Assembly (NCBI RefSeq): GCF_002994745.2
Contig: NC_037090.1
Span: forward strand, 8,181,501-8,245,500
DNA from: Rosa chinensis
Lineage: Eukaryota; Streptophyta; Magnoliopsida; Rosales; Rosaceae
Reading direction: 5' to 3'
DNA: 64,000 bases
Below the pieces are notes generated by a model. That model was not told the origin of the DNA. It did not search any database and saw only the letters and a program-made list of their open reading frames with translations. This document shows, in pieces, positions 1-10,390 of the stretch. Within the stretch, counting starts at the first letter, position 1; the number at the start of each line of letters is the position of its first letter. The position numbers and the translations under genes are program-made.

Positions 1-284
1 TGGCCTGCTCGATGAGCTTCTTGTCCCTTCTTTCCATGGCCACATCCCACATGTCGTTTCCGATATGCTTCGGCTGCCACCGCAAAATTCAAAAGACCAA
101 AACTTTCACAATCAGATTCCAATCAATTTCAATTCTACACAAATCTGAATTGGGATTTAGATCTAGGTCACAATACCCGGCCATGCGCGGCTCTGTGAAT
201 ATAGTACTGAGCATTTCCCATCACGCACAGCATTCCGGCGATGATTCCGAGCGGAAGCATCGCTTCCATCCATACCAGCGACAT
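1..284 (-). CDS. NDUFA1: NADH dehydrogenase (ubiquinone) 1 alpha subcomplex subunit 1 (MWFE), partial
   Basis: Small single-pass subunit of mitochondrial respiratory complex I, an inner-membrane arm component needed for assembly. Two exons are visible on the minus strand. Exon 1 is 284-177, from the ATG to a GT donor at 176. Exon 2 runs from 73 to the window edge after an AG acceptor. Joined, they read a short N-terminus (MSLVWMEAMLPLG), a hydrophobic segment, then HGRPKHIGND and WDVAMERRDKK, which are hallmark MWFE sequences. About 60 residues are present; the family is about 65 in plants, so only the last few residues lie beyond the window. The plus-strand open frame across this region is a shadow. 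In Arabidopsis the homologue (At3g08610, from memory) neighbours the KH gene found next here. Identification is firm; only the C-terminus is unseen. Confidence 0.93.
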
Positions 285-393
285 CTTCAACCTTCAAAGC
301 TTCGAAGCTTCAACCTTTCTTCCTCTTCCTCAAGCTTCACCTCAATTACAGATATGAGAGAAAGGAGTCTCCTTTTTTCGGGTTTATATGTGT

Positions 394-435
394 TGGGCAC
401 ATTGGGCCTGACCCGATTCGTCATCTACGAGCCCA
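394..435 (-). promoter_or_regulatory. Site II-type motifs upstream of NDUFA1
   Basis: TGGGCC lies at 403-408, AGCCCA (TGGGCT on the other strand) at 430-435, and an imperfect TGGGCA at 394-399. All are about 110-150 bp upstream of the NDUFA1 ATG. TGGGCY 'site II' elements are known to be enriched in promoters of plant nuclear genes for oxidative phosphorylation, so the placement fits. Function here is inferred. Confidence 0.5.
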
Positions 436-474
436 ATAGATTTATATTATCATTGATCCATTTTCAAATCTAAG

Positions 475-1800
475 ATTCCAAATTACAAAATTACAATTAC
501 ATTAGTGTATAATTAAGCTGTATTAGTTGTGGTATTACACTATGTTAACTTTATACTAATCGCCATTATTAACATTAACCATCACAGCTCAACCGGAAGT
601 GGAATGTTGGTTGGTACATTAATTTCTCAACAATATCCATCATTCATGAGCTTTTTACATAGTAAAAGAAAGCCAAACAAGGAAATGGAAGAAACAGAGT
701 GGGGAATCATCAAACAAGGAAAGCGAAAAGGAAATGGGGAGAAAGCGAACAAGGAAAAGGGGACCTTGGGTTTTAGGTGTTAGGCTGTGTCCCTAATGAA
801 AGGTATGATTGATTTTGACGGTCATGCAAAAACACGAGTCGGACTCTAGAAATTTCTCTAATGATAAATCATTAAAATTACTTACGCGCACACGAGAAAT
901 TTTTCTTATATAATTATTTACACGAGTGAAACTGCGAATGTTATTGTTAAATAAATTTTAATGTTTTAAGCTCATTTCCTAACTTTCTCGTAATCATATT
1001 TAGAATATTACAAGACTTGTTTCGTGTTATAGAGTCAAAGTACAAAAATACTAAAATAGCAAAAGAATTTTGATACCACTCCAAAATGTGTTTTGATAGA
1101 TATTTACGCGCGTAAATTGATAATGGTTAAAAAGTTCTTAACCTGAAAAGGTATTTAATAACAACTTTACATATTCTTCTAACCAGATTCCAAATAGGCA
1201 AATACTACAAAACTCACCATGTATCAAAGAGTAGACTCACCAACATATTGCTCTGAAATTCGTTTTCTTCCATAGCGTCTATCATTGTATACGTACACCT
1301 TTCGTTGTCCTCTCATAGACATCCTTACAAAGAAGGGGAGCGACGTGATTTTGACACATTAGAAACAAAGTCCAGGGAAATGAGAAGGAAACCCATCAAT
1401 CTTGGTTTTGTATTGTATCAGGTGATCCTTGTAAGACTCTGCCCTATATTGTTTCCTCAGAGGAGGGGTTAGCAATGGTAAAACGACTAGTGTGATTGGG
1501 TTAAAAAGATGGAAAAAAAAAAAAAAAAAACAGAGATTGGAGCATTCCAAGCGAGGACCTTTGGGAGCACGCAGCAGCAGAAGTCATAAAAGTGGTTGGT
1601 CAAGAAAGAAGACGAGTGTTCCACTCCACAAAACATGGTAAAGTGTCCAAAGCTTCGAAACGACGTAGTTTTTGGTCAGAAACTCGGGCACTGACCAGCT
1701 AATCTTGCGTTGGCAACATCATTGTCACTGGCCCTGGAGGCTCCAATCTGGGGACCTCTCTGCTTCTGTAGAGAAAGAGCTTGATTCTCTGCATGGCCAA
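475..1800. other. Intergenic space between divergent NDUFA1 and KH genes
   Basis: AT-rich sequence with no open frame resembling a known protein. It contains a poly-A run near 1512-1530 and scattered homopolymers. The NDUFA1 and KH genes diverge from here, so both promoters fall in or beside it. No transposon termini were recognised. Confidence 0.5.
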
Positions 1801-1826
1801 CACGTGTCCCCTGTGTTATATATAAG
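1801..1826 (+). promoter_or_regulatory. G-box plus TATA box of the KH gene
   Basis: A CACGTG core (1801-1806, in ACACGTGTCC context, also ABRE-like) is followed 11 bp later by TATATATAAG (1817-1826). The next bases would be the expected start of transcription near 1850. That leaves a long pyrimidine-rich 5' leader (about 1880-2400) before the ATG at 2403. Placement is inferred from motif spacing. Confidence 0.5.
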
Positions 1827-2402
1827 TACCACGAACATGGACTGAAATGAACCCAACATTTCATTTCAAGTTTTCAACTTGCAGTAAAAACCTTTCAGTG
1901 TTTCTCATCCTTATTATTCCTGATACTGTGTGCGTGTCTCTGTCCATGTCTCTTTCTTTGCCTCTCAGTTCATCGGTCACTGTGTAATGAAAAGTCTCCT
2001 GTGAATCTTTACCACCTTAAGCTTAGCTTCCTTAAAACCAAAAGATCCATTCTTTTTTTTTCCCCAGGCTGTGTTTTAACAATTTATTAAAGGGTGAGGC
2101 ACTCAGAGTGAAATTAAGTTATTAAAGAAGAAGAAAAATAATTAAAGATTTTTTCTTTTCTGCAAAAATCCAGAGTCCTCGGCTGTCTACAAAAACCCTT
2201 TTTTTTTTTCTTTTTTTCTTTTTGTTTTTGGGGTTTTGTTCATTTTATTATATATTTATGTGTTTTCTCCTCTCCTATTTACACAACCCCTTTATTGATG
2301 GTGCTTTGTCTTTCCTTTTTCTTCTGCAACAACACCAACTAAAACCCTTTTTTTTCCATCTCATGTTCCAATTGCTCTGAGAAAAAGCAAACAAAAGGGG
2401 CT

Positions 2403-5400
2403 ATGTCAGGGTTGTATAATCCCAACTTCTCTCCTGCCAGAGCTGCCTCTCCTCAGATTAGAAGCACTCCAGATGTTGACAGGTTTTGTATATCACTACT
2501 GACTCTATACAACTACTATGTACATGTCTGCCGCAACCCTATTTCTAATCCTTCTAGAATTGAAGTCCCCAGAGCAAAGATACAGTCTTGTGCCTAAAGT
2601 TTTCTGTGTTTTCAATTTGGATTGTGATAGCAAGTTGTGGTCTTTTTTTTGATCTGCTGTGTGGGTTTTGTTTTTGTAGTCAGTACTTGTCAGAGCTGCT
2701 AGCAGAGCATCAAAAGCTTGGACCTTTCATGCAAGTGCTTCCGATATGTAGCCGACTCTTGAATCAAGGTTTGCTTCTGCCTCTTTTGAGTTTTGGATCT
2801 AGATTTTTGTGGGGAGTAGAGGGTTTATCCCCTTTTTGTCCCCGTGGCGGTGGTTTTGGTGAGATAAGAAATGTGCTTGGTTGAATAGACAGATCGGTGT
2901 GATTGATTTTGACTGTTTCACACTTTGGCTTCTCGTTTACTCAATCAAAATGAGGTTGTTGTTGGACTGATCGTGCATTTCTCTTCACATTTTTTAGTGG
3001 AGTAGTGTCTTCATCACTGCCTTTTGCAGATTTGATCTTTTAATTCGGAGTTCATGTGTTGATACTCTGTATACTGGTGACGAACTGGTGACTCTTTGAG
3101 TGCGGCTGTGTCATTTCCAATGGTTGTGATTGGTTTGATCAGTTTTGGTAAAAAGATTTCAACATTGAAGTGTATTCGCCTTGCAGTTTTTCCCCCTCTT
3201 CTTGTTGCAACAATCATACTGGACTCGTGAATGTGTTTTGCATAAGATGGGAATTGATAACAATGTGTTGTTTATCTAAAACACCTTTATACATGGCCTA
3301 ACTGCAGCAGGGGTTGGAAGCTTTGGAAATTATGAATCGGAGTGCATTAAAGTGTCTGTACTGCAATGCAATTTTTACTTAACTGTCTGTCGATTGCTAA
3401 AAAAAAAACGATGAAATACGAATTTAAAGATATATTACACAGTACACTGCCATGAAAGCACAAGGGTTGATTGGCTTGTTTTCATAGTGTGTCTCTTTTC
3501 TCCCCCTCTATTGGCTCGTCGGATTTTTCTACAGACCAACCCTATTATATTGCATCCACAGATCTATTAATGTGTTATAATGTCTTGCATTGCAAAAATT
3601 AGCTTGACAGATGTTGCCATGGTTTCTCTCTGGTTTCCATTTTTACAGTTAAAGTTCATTGCAACTCATTAGTATTCTGTTTCATATCTTGCGGTTGGAG
3701 TTCCCTCTAGTCTGGTGCTTTCCAGTAGTGTGATAAGTTTTTCATATGAAATGCTTCTTTGTCTGTGTGCAGAGATTCTACGGGTTTCTGGAATGATGTC
3801 CAACCAAGGTTTCGGCGACTTCGACAGAATGCGACATAGAAGTCCTAGTCCAATGGCTTCTTCAAACCTTATGTCAAGTGTTACTGGGACAGGATTGGGT
3901 GGTTGGAATGGACTTCCTCAAGAGGTGATTGTCCTTTAATTTTCAAGAAGACATCTCTGGATTTTTCTCTTTTCAATATTTTAGTTTTTGTTTGTGTAAG
4001 CTGGGATTTAATATTTTCCCTCCTCCATGCTTCACTGAATACATATGGGCTATGAGATGATGTGTTTCATGCTCTCCTACAGTTGTGTGTTGAAAACTTA
4101 CGATTGTTAACTTTAGCATATAGTTATTTTTTGTACTCACGACTTAATAATTAAAGAAGGTAGGAAATGGGCTGGGACTGCAGAACTGACCCATACTGCC
4201 TGTCTATTATGCAAGAACCCCTTTCAGACTAGGATACAGATTACAGATTTTGGGACTCACTTGAGTTTTGGTTTCTTTTTATTCATTCTATGGTCTATCA
4301 CGAGGCAATGTTAACCCAATTTCTAAGGGGAGTTTGAGTTTTAGGCTTGTAAGCCAACAAATATGATGTATGAGATTTCAAAAACCAGTTCTTTCTAGCT
4401 GGAACCTGAATTAAAAATGTTGAGGGAGAGGAGGTTCAAAGGAAAATGCACATCATTTTGCATTCAAAAGTTTATCTTGTACTTTCAAAAAAAAAAAAAA
4501 AGGAAAAAAAAAACTTGTATTGACATTTAGCGTTCCTTTTACCTGCAATTGACTTATAAAAACACAGATTAAACAGGATATGCATTTCTAACAATTGAGT
4601 TTGACTTTGAAGCACATATGATGTGTACAGAAGGGGGATGATTTTTATAAGTTCTCTGAGTGACAATCCTCTTGTGTTATGTGGACTTTATGCCCACAAA
4701 ATGAGCAGGATTACCTATAATATTGCAACCCATGTCTTATTCTGTTCCCAACCCTAGTCGTGATTCCATATTCATTGCCTTTGGTTTTATTTTAATGTTG
4801 CTCATCTAAGATGGCTTTCATTACATAGCAGAGATTAAGTGCACCTCATGGGATGACAATGGACTGGCAAGGTGCACCTGCGAGCCCTAGTTCATACACA
4901 GTGAAGAGGATTTTACGCTTGGAAATTCCTGTAGACACTTACCCCAACGTAAGTCTTTTGCATATCACTAACATTCAAAGTCTACTTTGATTGGTTGGCT
5001 TGGCCATCCCTTACTGTACCTAACAATGCCTGAACATTTTATTTCTTTTGGGAGGTTAGTTCAATTTTGTTGGGCGACTTCTTGGACCCAGAGGTAATTC
5101 TTTGAAACGAGTTGAAGCTACTACGGGGTGTCGTGTATACATTAGAGGCAAAGGATCTATCAAGGATCCAGACAAGGTAAAAAGCACACTTCATTCATTT
5201 TAGACTGATGCTGTTAGATGTGTTAAATTGCTGTTTTTAGTGCGGATTGTTAAATGTCAACTTTAGAATAAAATTCTTTGTTTAAGACTTGGGCTCTCTT
5301 TTACATGCCTGACCATTTAATATTTTTTCCAATACCAAGGAGGACAAGCTAAGGGGAAGACCAGGCTATGAACATCTGAGCGAACCACTCCACATCTTAA

Positions 5401-6040
5401 TTGAAGCCGATTTACCTGCCAGTGTTGTTGATATAAGGCTCAGACAGGCCCAAGAAATTATCGAAGAACTGCTCAAACCTGTGGTACTTATCTCAAACAT
5501 ATTTTTTCTCTCTTTCTAAACAATATTATGTGTTAGTTTGGAGTGGTTAGTCCTCACATGTCTATCCTAAAAAAATATGCTTCTGTGTGTATTTACTTGT
5601 TTAAGTGTAGTGAGTAAGTATAATTTACACATCCAATTGATTAAGCTGCATGATAGTTGCAAATTCTGCTAGCTGAGCTGACTAGAAAAGTTAAGACCAG
5701 TTACGTATGGAGGAACAATTGACCATTAATGGTTGAACTCATTTGAGCCAAGCTGGGATCTCTCCTGCCCTACAGTGGAAACTTGTTTATGGAGTGGATG
5801 TTGTTTACTGACAATTGTTTATTTGTATTTTAACTATCAAGTTTTGACCCAAGTTCTTCATTCTATTTTTGGATATAAACCTTTTACTCGCAGGACGAGT
5901 CACAAGATTATATTAAGAGGCAGCAATTGCGGGAGTTGGCTTTGATAAATTCAAATTTCAGAGAAGAAAGTCCTGGGCCAAGTGGCAGCGTATCTCCTTT
6001 CAATTCAAGTGGAATGAAACGTGCCAAAACAGGTCGATGA
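2403..6040 (+). CDS. STAR-family KH-domain RNA-binding protein (Quaking-like / SPIN1-like)
   Basis: Single-KH RNA-binding protein of the plant Quaking-like group, expected to bind RNA in the nucleus; rice SPIN1 of this family is linked to flowering time. Seven exons join in frame: 2403-2482, 2680-2768, 3773-3924, 4832-4948, 5060-5176, 5340-5483, 5894-6040, all with GT-AG borders. The product is about 281 residues. It starts [20 protein letters not shown] and has the STAR N-terminal helix ([15 protein letters not shown]). The KH core with [13 protein letters not shown] (GxxG loop) begins in exon 5 and extends through RGKGSIKDP and [10 protein letters not shown]. The C-terminal motif is a QUA2-like REESPGPSG...SPFNSSG tail. 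Length and exon phases match the family (At3g08620 from memory). A pyrimidine-rich leader precedes the ATG. The frame is intact. Confidence 0.95.
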
Positions 6041-7346
6041 CTGCTCATATTACTGCTTGTTCTAAATGTTTGCTACTCAGTACTCGACTCCATGATCATG
6101 TCTGAGAATGCCTTGCAATACACATTTCCATCAGCATGGCTACAAGAAAGACAGGCTAAAAGTTCTTGCTGGTGAGCTTTCTGGTGGTTTTTGTTTGTTT
6201 TGTTTTTCTCTCTTTATGGAACTACAGACAGACAAAGACCCAAAAAACAAAAAAACCAAAAACCAAAAAAGAAAGGAATTTATATAGTTGGCTCTTGAGC
6301 TTTAGGTTTGGTGAGGTCAGTTTTTCTGTGTAAACCTAATACATTCATTGGATTTATTCTTGTGTTTAGTTACTTCTGAGAAGTGTGAAGATATATATTA
6401 ATTGTGCAACCATTTAGAGCTTAAGACAGTGAATCGAGTTTTGTAGGTTTGTCCTATGGCATTTTTATAAGTCATGTAAACGGAGTCTGGATTCTTTACA
6501 ATGTCTCTATCTCAATTATTTAAATTGTCTCTCTTGGAGATCTGCAAATCTGCAATGTTCTTGAATTGATATAGGACTAATCTAACAGTTGGCATGGTCC
6601 CGACGCAAGCGAGGCTGATTAATTTAACTTTAAATCAGTTGAATTTGCATGATTGTATTGTTCTAATTATTATGAAGCGACAAAGCCTTGTCAAAAGGTT
6701 TTTAAGTCCTCGACTCCTCGTCTAACCATTCTATGCCAGTAGGGTCGCCATTGACAGTTTGGTTTAGATTCTATGCTATTTAATCTCATACATGACTTGC
6801 CTAATGATCCCAAAACAACAAAGTGGAAACAAATTCTTTCTTGGTGTTATTAGTCTTCAATCTTCTGTATATGCTAGTATTTTTGCTGTCTAGTTTCACA
6901 TGGTGGCATGGTTGGTAGGCGTGGTCTGTTCACTCTGTTGTCTTGTTTCGAAAATGAAAAACATGGTCTGCAGTGGAATAGGGCGAAATGTTAGACTAAA
7001 TATATAATGTTGTGTTTGTCCATGTGACCTCAGATCATCATGGATTCATGCAACGCTAAAAACAAAAGGTTTGATGGAATCCAATGTTGCGATTTTTCCA
7101 GGTATTATTAGTTTCATATTGATTTCGGCCACTGGGAAAGGCATATGTGGGGAATCAATATAATACATGTAGACCAGACTACAGTAGGGTTTGAGGTAAA
7201 AGTAGGATGGTGCTGCCCTTTGAGAAGTTCTTGAGGTGCCGCTGCATTGGTACTCGATGCAGCGGAGATGAGACATCTCCATACGAGACGCATAGAACGT
7301 TCATGGTAGTACTAGTCTATTTATAACAGATTTAAGATGTGTGACC

Positions 7347-7369
<23 letters not shown>
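6041..7369. other. 3' region of the KH gene and intergenic DNA
   Basis: Contains the probable 3' UTR of the KH gene (from 6041, A-rich at 6239-6275) and then unremarkable AT-rich DNA. A 78-codon minus-strand open frame at 7046-7282 resembles nothing I know and lacks supporting features. No repeats with clear termini are visible before the AT microsatellite. Confidence 0.4.

Positions 7370-7378
<9 letters not shown>
7347..7378. repeat. (AT)n microsatellite
   Basis: An uninterrupted alternating AT tract ends in TATATTATA, which also serves as the left target-site copy of the adjoining MULE. Confidence 0.9.
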
Positions 7379-7379
<1 letters not shown>

Positions 7380-7429
7380 GTTCTTGACTAAATGCCCAAA
7401 TTTGGGCCAACATAAATCCAATTACTTTA

Positions 7430-8743
7430 GGGGCCGTGACCACTTACCCAATTTTAGACAAAAAATTGCCCACTTACTCCACCAAGAGTTATTTAACCCC
7501 ATTTACCCAATCTAACATCTATGGACAATATTGCCCTCATACTCTCTCTCTCTCTCTCGACTCCCATCAACCTCTCTCCTCCCCTTTCTTCTGGAAAGCC
7601 CTCGCCGGAATTCGAATCGGACCCACCGGCCACTGTCGTCGGCGATCTCTGAGTCTGCGACCTCTGCTTCTTCTTCCTCGCCTTCCTCCTACTCCAACTC
7701 ACTGCTTCTTCCTCTTCACCAACTCGTTCTCCCCAGCCAGATTCCGATTCACCATCTCCGTCCTCCGATTCACCTTCACCCTCCAAGATCCGCGACCTCG
7801 CCCGCCACGTCAGCGCCAAGGTCTTAGATGCTAGATCAAAGGCTGGGAGGCTCCGGTGAGGAGGCTGGATCGGAAGTCGGAATGCAGGCGGTTGGGATCG
7901 GTGCTGCAGATGACTCCGGTGAAGGGGAGGCGGTGCTGCAGTTACTTATGGGCTGGCGGAGACGAAGGACGATCTGGTGGGTAGGACGTCGGGATTTTTT
8001 TTTTTTTTTTTTATAATTTTGATGGTCTACTGGGGGGCAGTAGACACATTATTGGCCCCCAGTAGACTTTGATACGAGGGACAGGGATCACTATAGTGTG
8101 GTGTTTTGAAAAGTTACCTGTTGTTTTCTGTGTATTAAAGTCAAATTATCTGTGAATCCTACAAAAAGGTGCATTTTTGGTGGTCTATTAGGAGGCAGTA
8201 GAAACATTGGACTTTGTATTGGGGGGCAATAATATGATTACTGGGGGGCAGTAATATGATTATAAATTAATCTATTGTTCCTGTAGTGTATTCATTTTGG
8301 TTTTGGGAGTTCATACAATTCACTGGACGGCAATAATATGATTTTTGGGAGGCAATAATATGATTACTGGGGGGCAGTAATATGATTACTGGGGGGCAAT
8401 AATAGCCGGATTCCGGATTCCAGTCATCTGTCGCCGGATTTCGGTTACCGGTTTCCTGAATCCGGTCACCGGTCGCCGGAATCCGGTCACCGTTCGCCGG
8501 AGTCCGGTCGCCGGAGACAGCGCCGACCACTGGTCACCGGAGCACAGCAAGGTGGAAGATGACTTCTCTCTCTAAGTGAGAAAGAAGGAGAGGGCAAAAA
8601 AGTCTCAAAAAAAAAGAAAAAAGAATTAATTGGGTAAAGGGGAAATAATCCCTTAGAGTGTTTTGGGTAAATGGGGTTAAAAAACAGTTGGTGGAGCAAG
8701 TGGGCAATTTTTAGCCTAAAATCGGGTAAATGATCATTTTCCC
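7430..8743. mobile_element. Non-autonomous MULE, family 'GGGGCCGTGACC', inserted in the older MULE
   Basis: The element is bounded by a perfect 9-bp duplication, ATTACTTTA (7421-7429 and 8744-8752). Terminal inverted repeats extend about 70 bp. The left end starts GGGGCCGTGACCACTTACCC, and the right end read in reverse starts GGGAAAATGATCATTTACCC. The left interior (about 7550-8000) is GC-rich and looks like serine/proline-rich coding sequence, possibly a captured gene piece I cannot name. The right interior has tandem G-run motifs (8215-8405) and CCGG-rich repeats (8400-8520). No transposase gene. The same family recurs at 41695, 49145 and in the tandem array. Confidence 0.88.
8215..8520. 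repeat. MULE-internal tandem motifs: G-run repeats then CCGG repeats
   Basis: Six or so degenerate copies of a roughly 20-bp unit with a run of 4-6 G flanked by TTATTG/CAATAA-like arms (8215-8405). They are followed by repeated CCGGTCACCGG / CGCCGGAATCCGG blocks (8405-8520). The same two-block architecture appears in the related elements at 9525-9800, 42340-42500 and, inverted, 49630-50360. Confidence 0.75.
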
Positions 8744-9079
8744 ATTACTTTATTAAGAGATTAGTGTGCTCACTTACCAAGTTTAAAGATTAAAAGATAA
8801 TTTTTACCTCCAAATAATTAAAAAAATTACAAAGCATCTCTTTCTCTCTGACACAAATCCGCGTCCTCCATCGTCAATCTGTTTGAGTCTACTCATTCCG
8901 GCCACTGCAACTCCTTGGTGGCTTCGCGGCCATCACCGCTGGCTTCTCCATCATTGAGCCCTGGGCCACCATCATATGAGGATTCGTCGTCGTGGAAGGA
9001 GAAACCTAAAAATCTGGGTAGGTCGAATTGCGTTGCTCATTGGCGGAGGCTTAGTGGCTTAAGAAGTTGCTCTCTCTAA

Positions 9080-9099
9080 TTCCTCCCCCCCTCCCCCCT

Positions 9100-9142
<43 letters not shown>
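9080..9142. repeat. CT-rich microsatellite in the MULE
   Basis: A C-rich stretch followed by about 22 CT dinucleotides. It lies directly downstream, on the minus strand, of the captured SANT fragment and ends that fragment's open frame in an RE/RER-repeat tail. Confidence 0.85.
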
Positions 9143-9144
<2 letters not shown>

Positions 9145-9149
9145 GCGAA

Positions 9150-9471
9150 TCACTGGGACTTTTCTCTATCTCCGATCTGAACAGTCGCGGATGATCGAGC
9201 CATGGAATAGGAGAGGATGCGTCGTTGGCGTCGTCATCGTTGCAAATGGCGTCTTGAGGTGGTTGAAGACGCGTCAGAGGTCGTGGAACTTGCGTTTGCA
9301 TATCTGAGGAGTGAGGCGGTGGAGGTTGGAACTGCGCTTGAGGAATTGGGCGACGAAGGAGTCCCATCTTTGAGTGTCGTAGCGGCGGACGGCGCAGGCG
9401 AGGAGGAGCTCCTCCAACGTCGTCCATGTTGTTGCGGTGGTTTGTTTCTCTGAAAAATTGGCCGATTTCAA
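9150..9471 (-). pseudogene. Captured fragment of a SANT/bromodomain-type DNA-binding protein
   Basis: Read on the minus strand from 9471, the peptide has a SANT/Myb-like core: WTTLEELLLACAVRRYD, then RWDSFVAQFLKR, then LTPQICKRKFHDL and a stop. Continuing in a second frame (open from 9427) gives IPWLDHPRLFRSEIEKS. Plant bromodomain proteins with an N-terminal SANT domain have just this order: a W-EELLLG-AV-RHG motif, then C-K-YxDL, then IPWLxELRKLRVAELRREVE. A frameshift therefore separates the two halves. The fragment lies inside a MULE and has no start context, bromodomain or remaining exons, so it is a transduplicated gene piece. The donor gene is outside this window. Confidence 0.6.
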
Positions 9472-9524
9472 TATGGGATGTTGCTAGTAGTGATTGTTTT
9501 GTTTATTATGATTTGGTTGGGCAA

Positions 9525-9800
9525 TAATAAGATCATTAGTGGGCAATAAAACGATTATTGGAATGCAATAATAAGATTATTGGGGGCCAGTAAAAAGATT
9601 ATTGGGGAGCAGTAATAAGATTAGTGGGGGCCAGTAAAAAGATTATTGGGGGTAATAATAAAGGGGGGGGGGCAATAAAATCGGACGCCAGATTTCGATC
9701 ACCGGTCGGGCCACGGGAATCCGATCACTGCCGGTGGCCTGAGTTGCCAGAATCCGGCCACGGGACTCTGGTGGCCGATCACCGGAGTCCGACGAAGTCT
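9525..9800. repeat. Second block of MULE-internal G-run and CCGG repeats
   Basis: Six copies of a 20-bp unit (TTATTGGGGGGCAATAAxA-like) with the spacer AAGATTATTGGGG, then CCGG-containing blocks. It is homologous in layout to 8215-8520, which links the older MULE to the younger family. Confidence 0.7.
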
Positions 9801-10112
9801 TCAATGACTCTCTCTAAGTGACAAAGAGGGAGAGGGCAAAATTGTCCTAAAAATAAATATTAAAAAAAAAAAACTTAATTGGGTATTAGGGCAAAACATA
9901 TGTAAAATTATTTAATAAGTGGGCAATCTCATAAGATGTTTGGGTAAGTGGGGGGTTAGTGTTGCTCAAATTTAGGTAAATGGATATTTTTCCTCTATTA
10001 TAAGCTTTCATGAATACTTGTAGTTCGAAAGAGTAACGACTAGGTTTTCAAAGAAAATTAGCCAGGAAATATGTAGCAGAGGAACGAGCACCACACCCTG
10101 CTTACTAAACTT

Positions 10113-10390
10113 ACAGTCCTGAAAAGTTAGATGCAGTGACTGGCATCAGCTATGGAGGTCACTCCTCTATGAAATAGTACTATACTTAAGTTGCTAAACT
10201 TTGTCGAGCAATTGATGGTCAGTGCTACGGCATCTTCGAGCAAAACATCATCTGCAACCAATAAGCTTACCCTTCTTGCCAAAGTCTTGAGTGTTCATAA
10301 AATGGCCAACTTCACTCATTCGAAACAACTTTCGAACTCGATCAATAAGTCCACGGCCATCACCTTTCACAGTTAAATGAGTGTAAACCT
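10113..10390 (-). pseudogene. Unidentified gene fragment with one frameshift
   Basis: The minus strand reads VYTHLTVKGDGRGLIDRVRK, then MSEVGHFMNTQDFGKKGKLIG. After a single extra T near 10252 it continues as ADDVLLEDAVALTINCSTK and FHRGVTSIADASHC to a stop. Composition and hydropathy look like genuine protein rather than random frame. Further upstream on the same strand (10450-10790) are short coding-like stretches such as GGIWYELIGTRIMGCADHIG, broken by stops. I do not recognise the family. It is best treated as a decayed gene or gene fragment. Confidence 0.3.

Larger units (their letters stand above)
7379..9995. mobile_element. Older non-autonomous MULE (Pack-MULE), interrupted by a younger MULE
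   Basis: The left end (GGTTCTTGACTAAATGCCC...) and the reverse complement of the right end (GGAAAAATATCCATTTACC...) align over roughly 90 bp once the nested insertion at 7430-8743 is removed. Flanks TATATTATA (7370-7378) and TCTATTATA (9996-10004) form a 9-bp target duplication with one mismatch, as expected for Mutator-like elements. The interior holds a CT microsatellite, a captured SANT-protein fragment on the minus strand, and a block of G-run repeats. No transposase is present. Confidence 0.72.

Noticed and set aside
12..473. 153-codon plus-strand open frame at the left edge
   Set aside because: It is antisense to the clearly recognisable two-exon NDUFA1 gene and has no family resemblance.
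7436..7834. 132-codon and overlapping frames in the MULE head
   Set aside because: They span the terminal inverted repeat and CT tract; the frame has no consistent protein character across its length.
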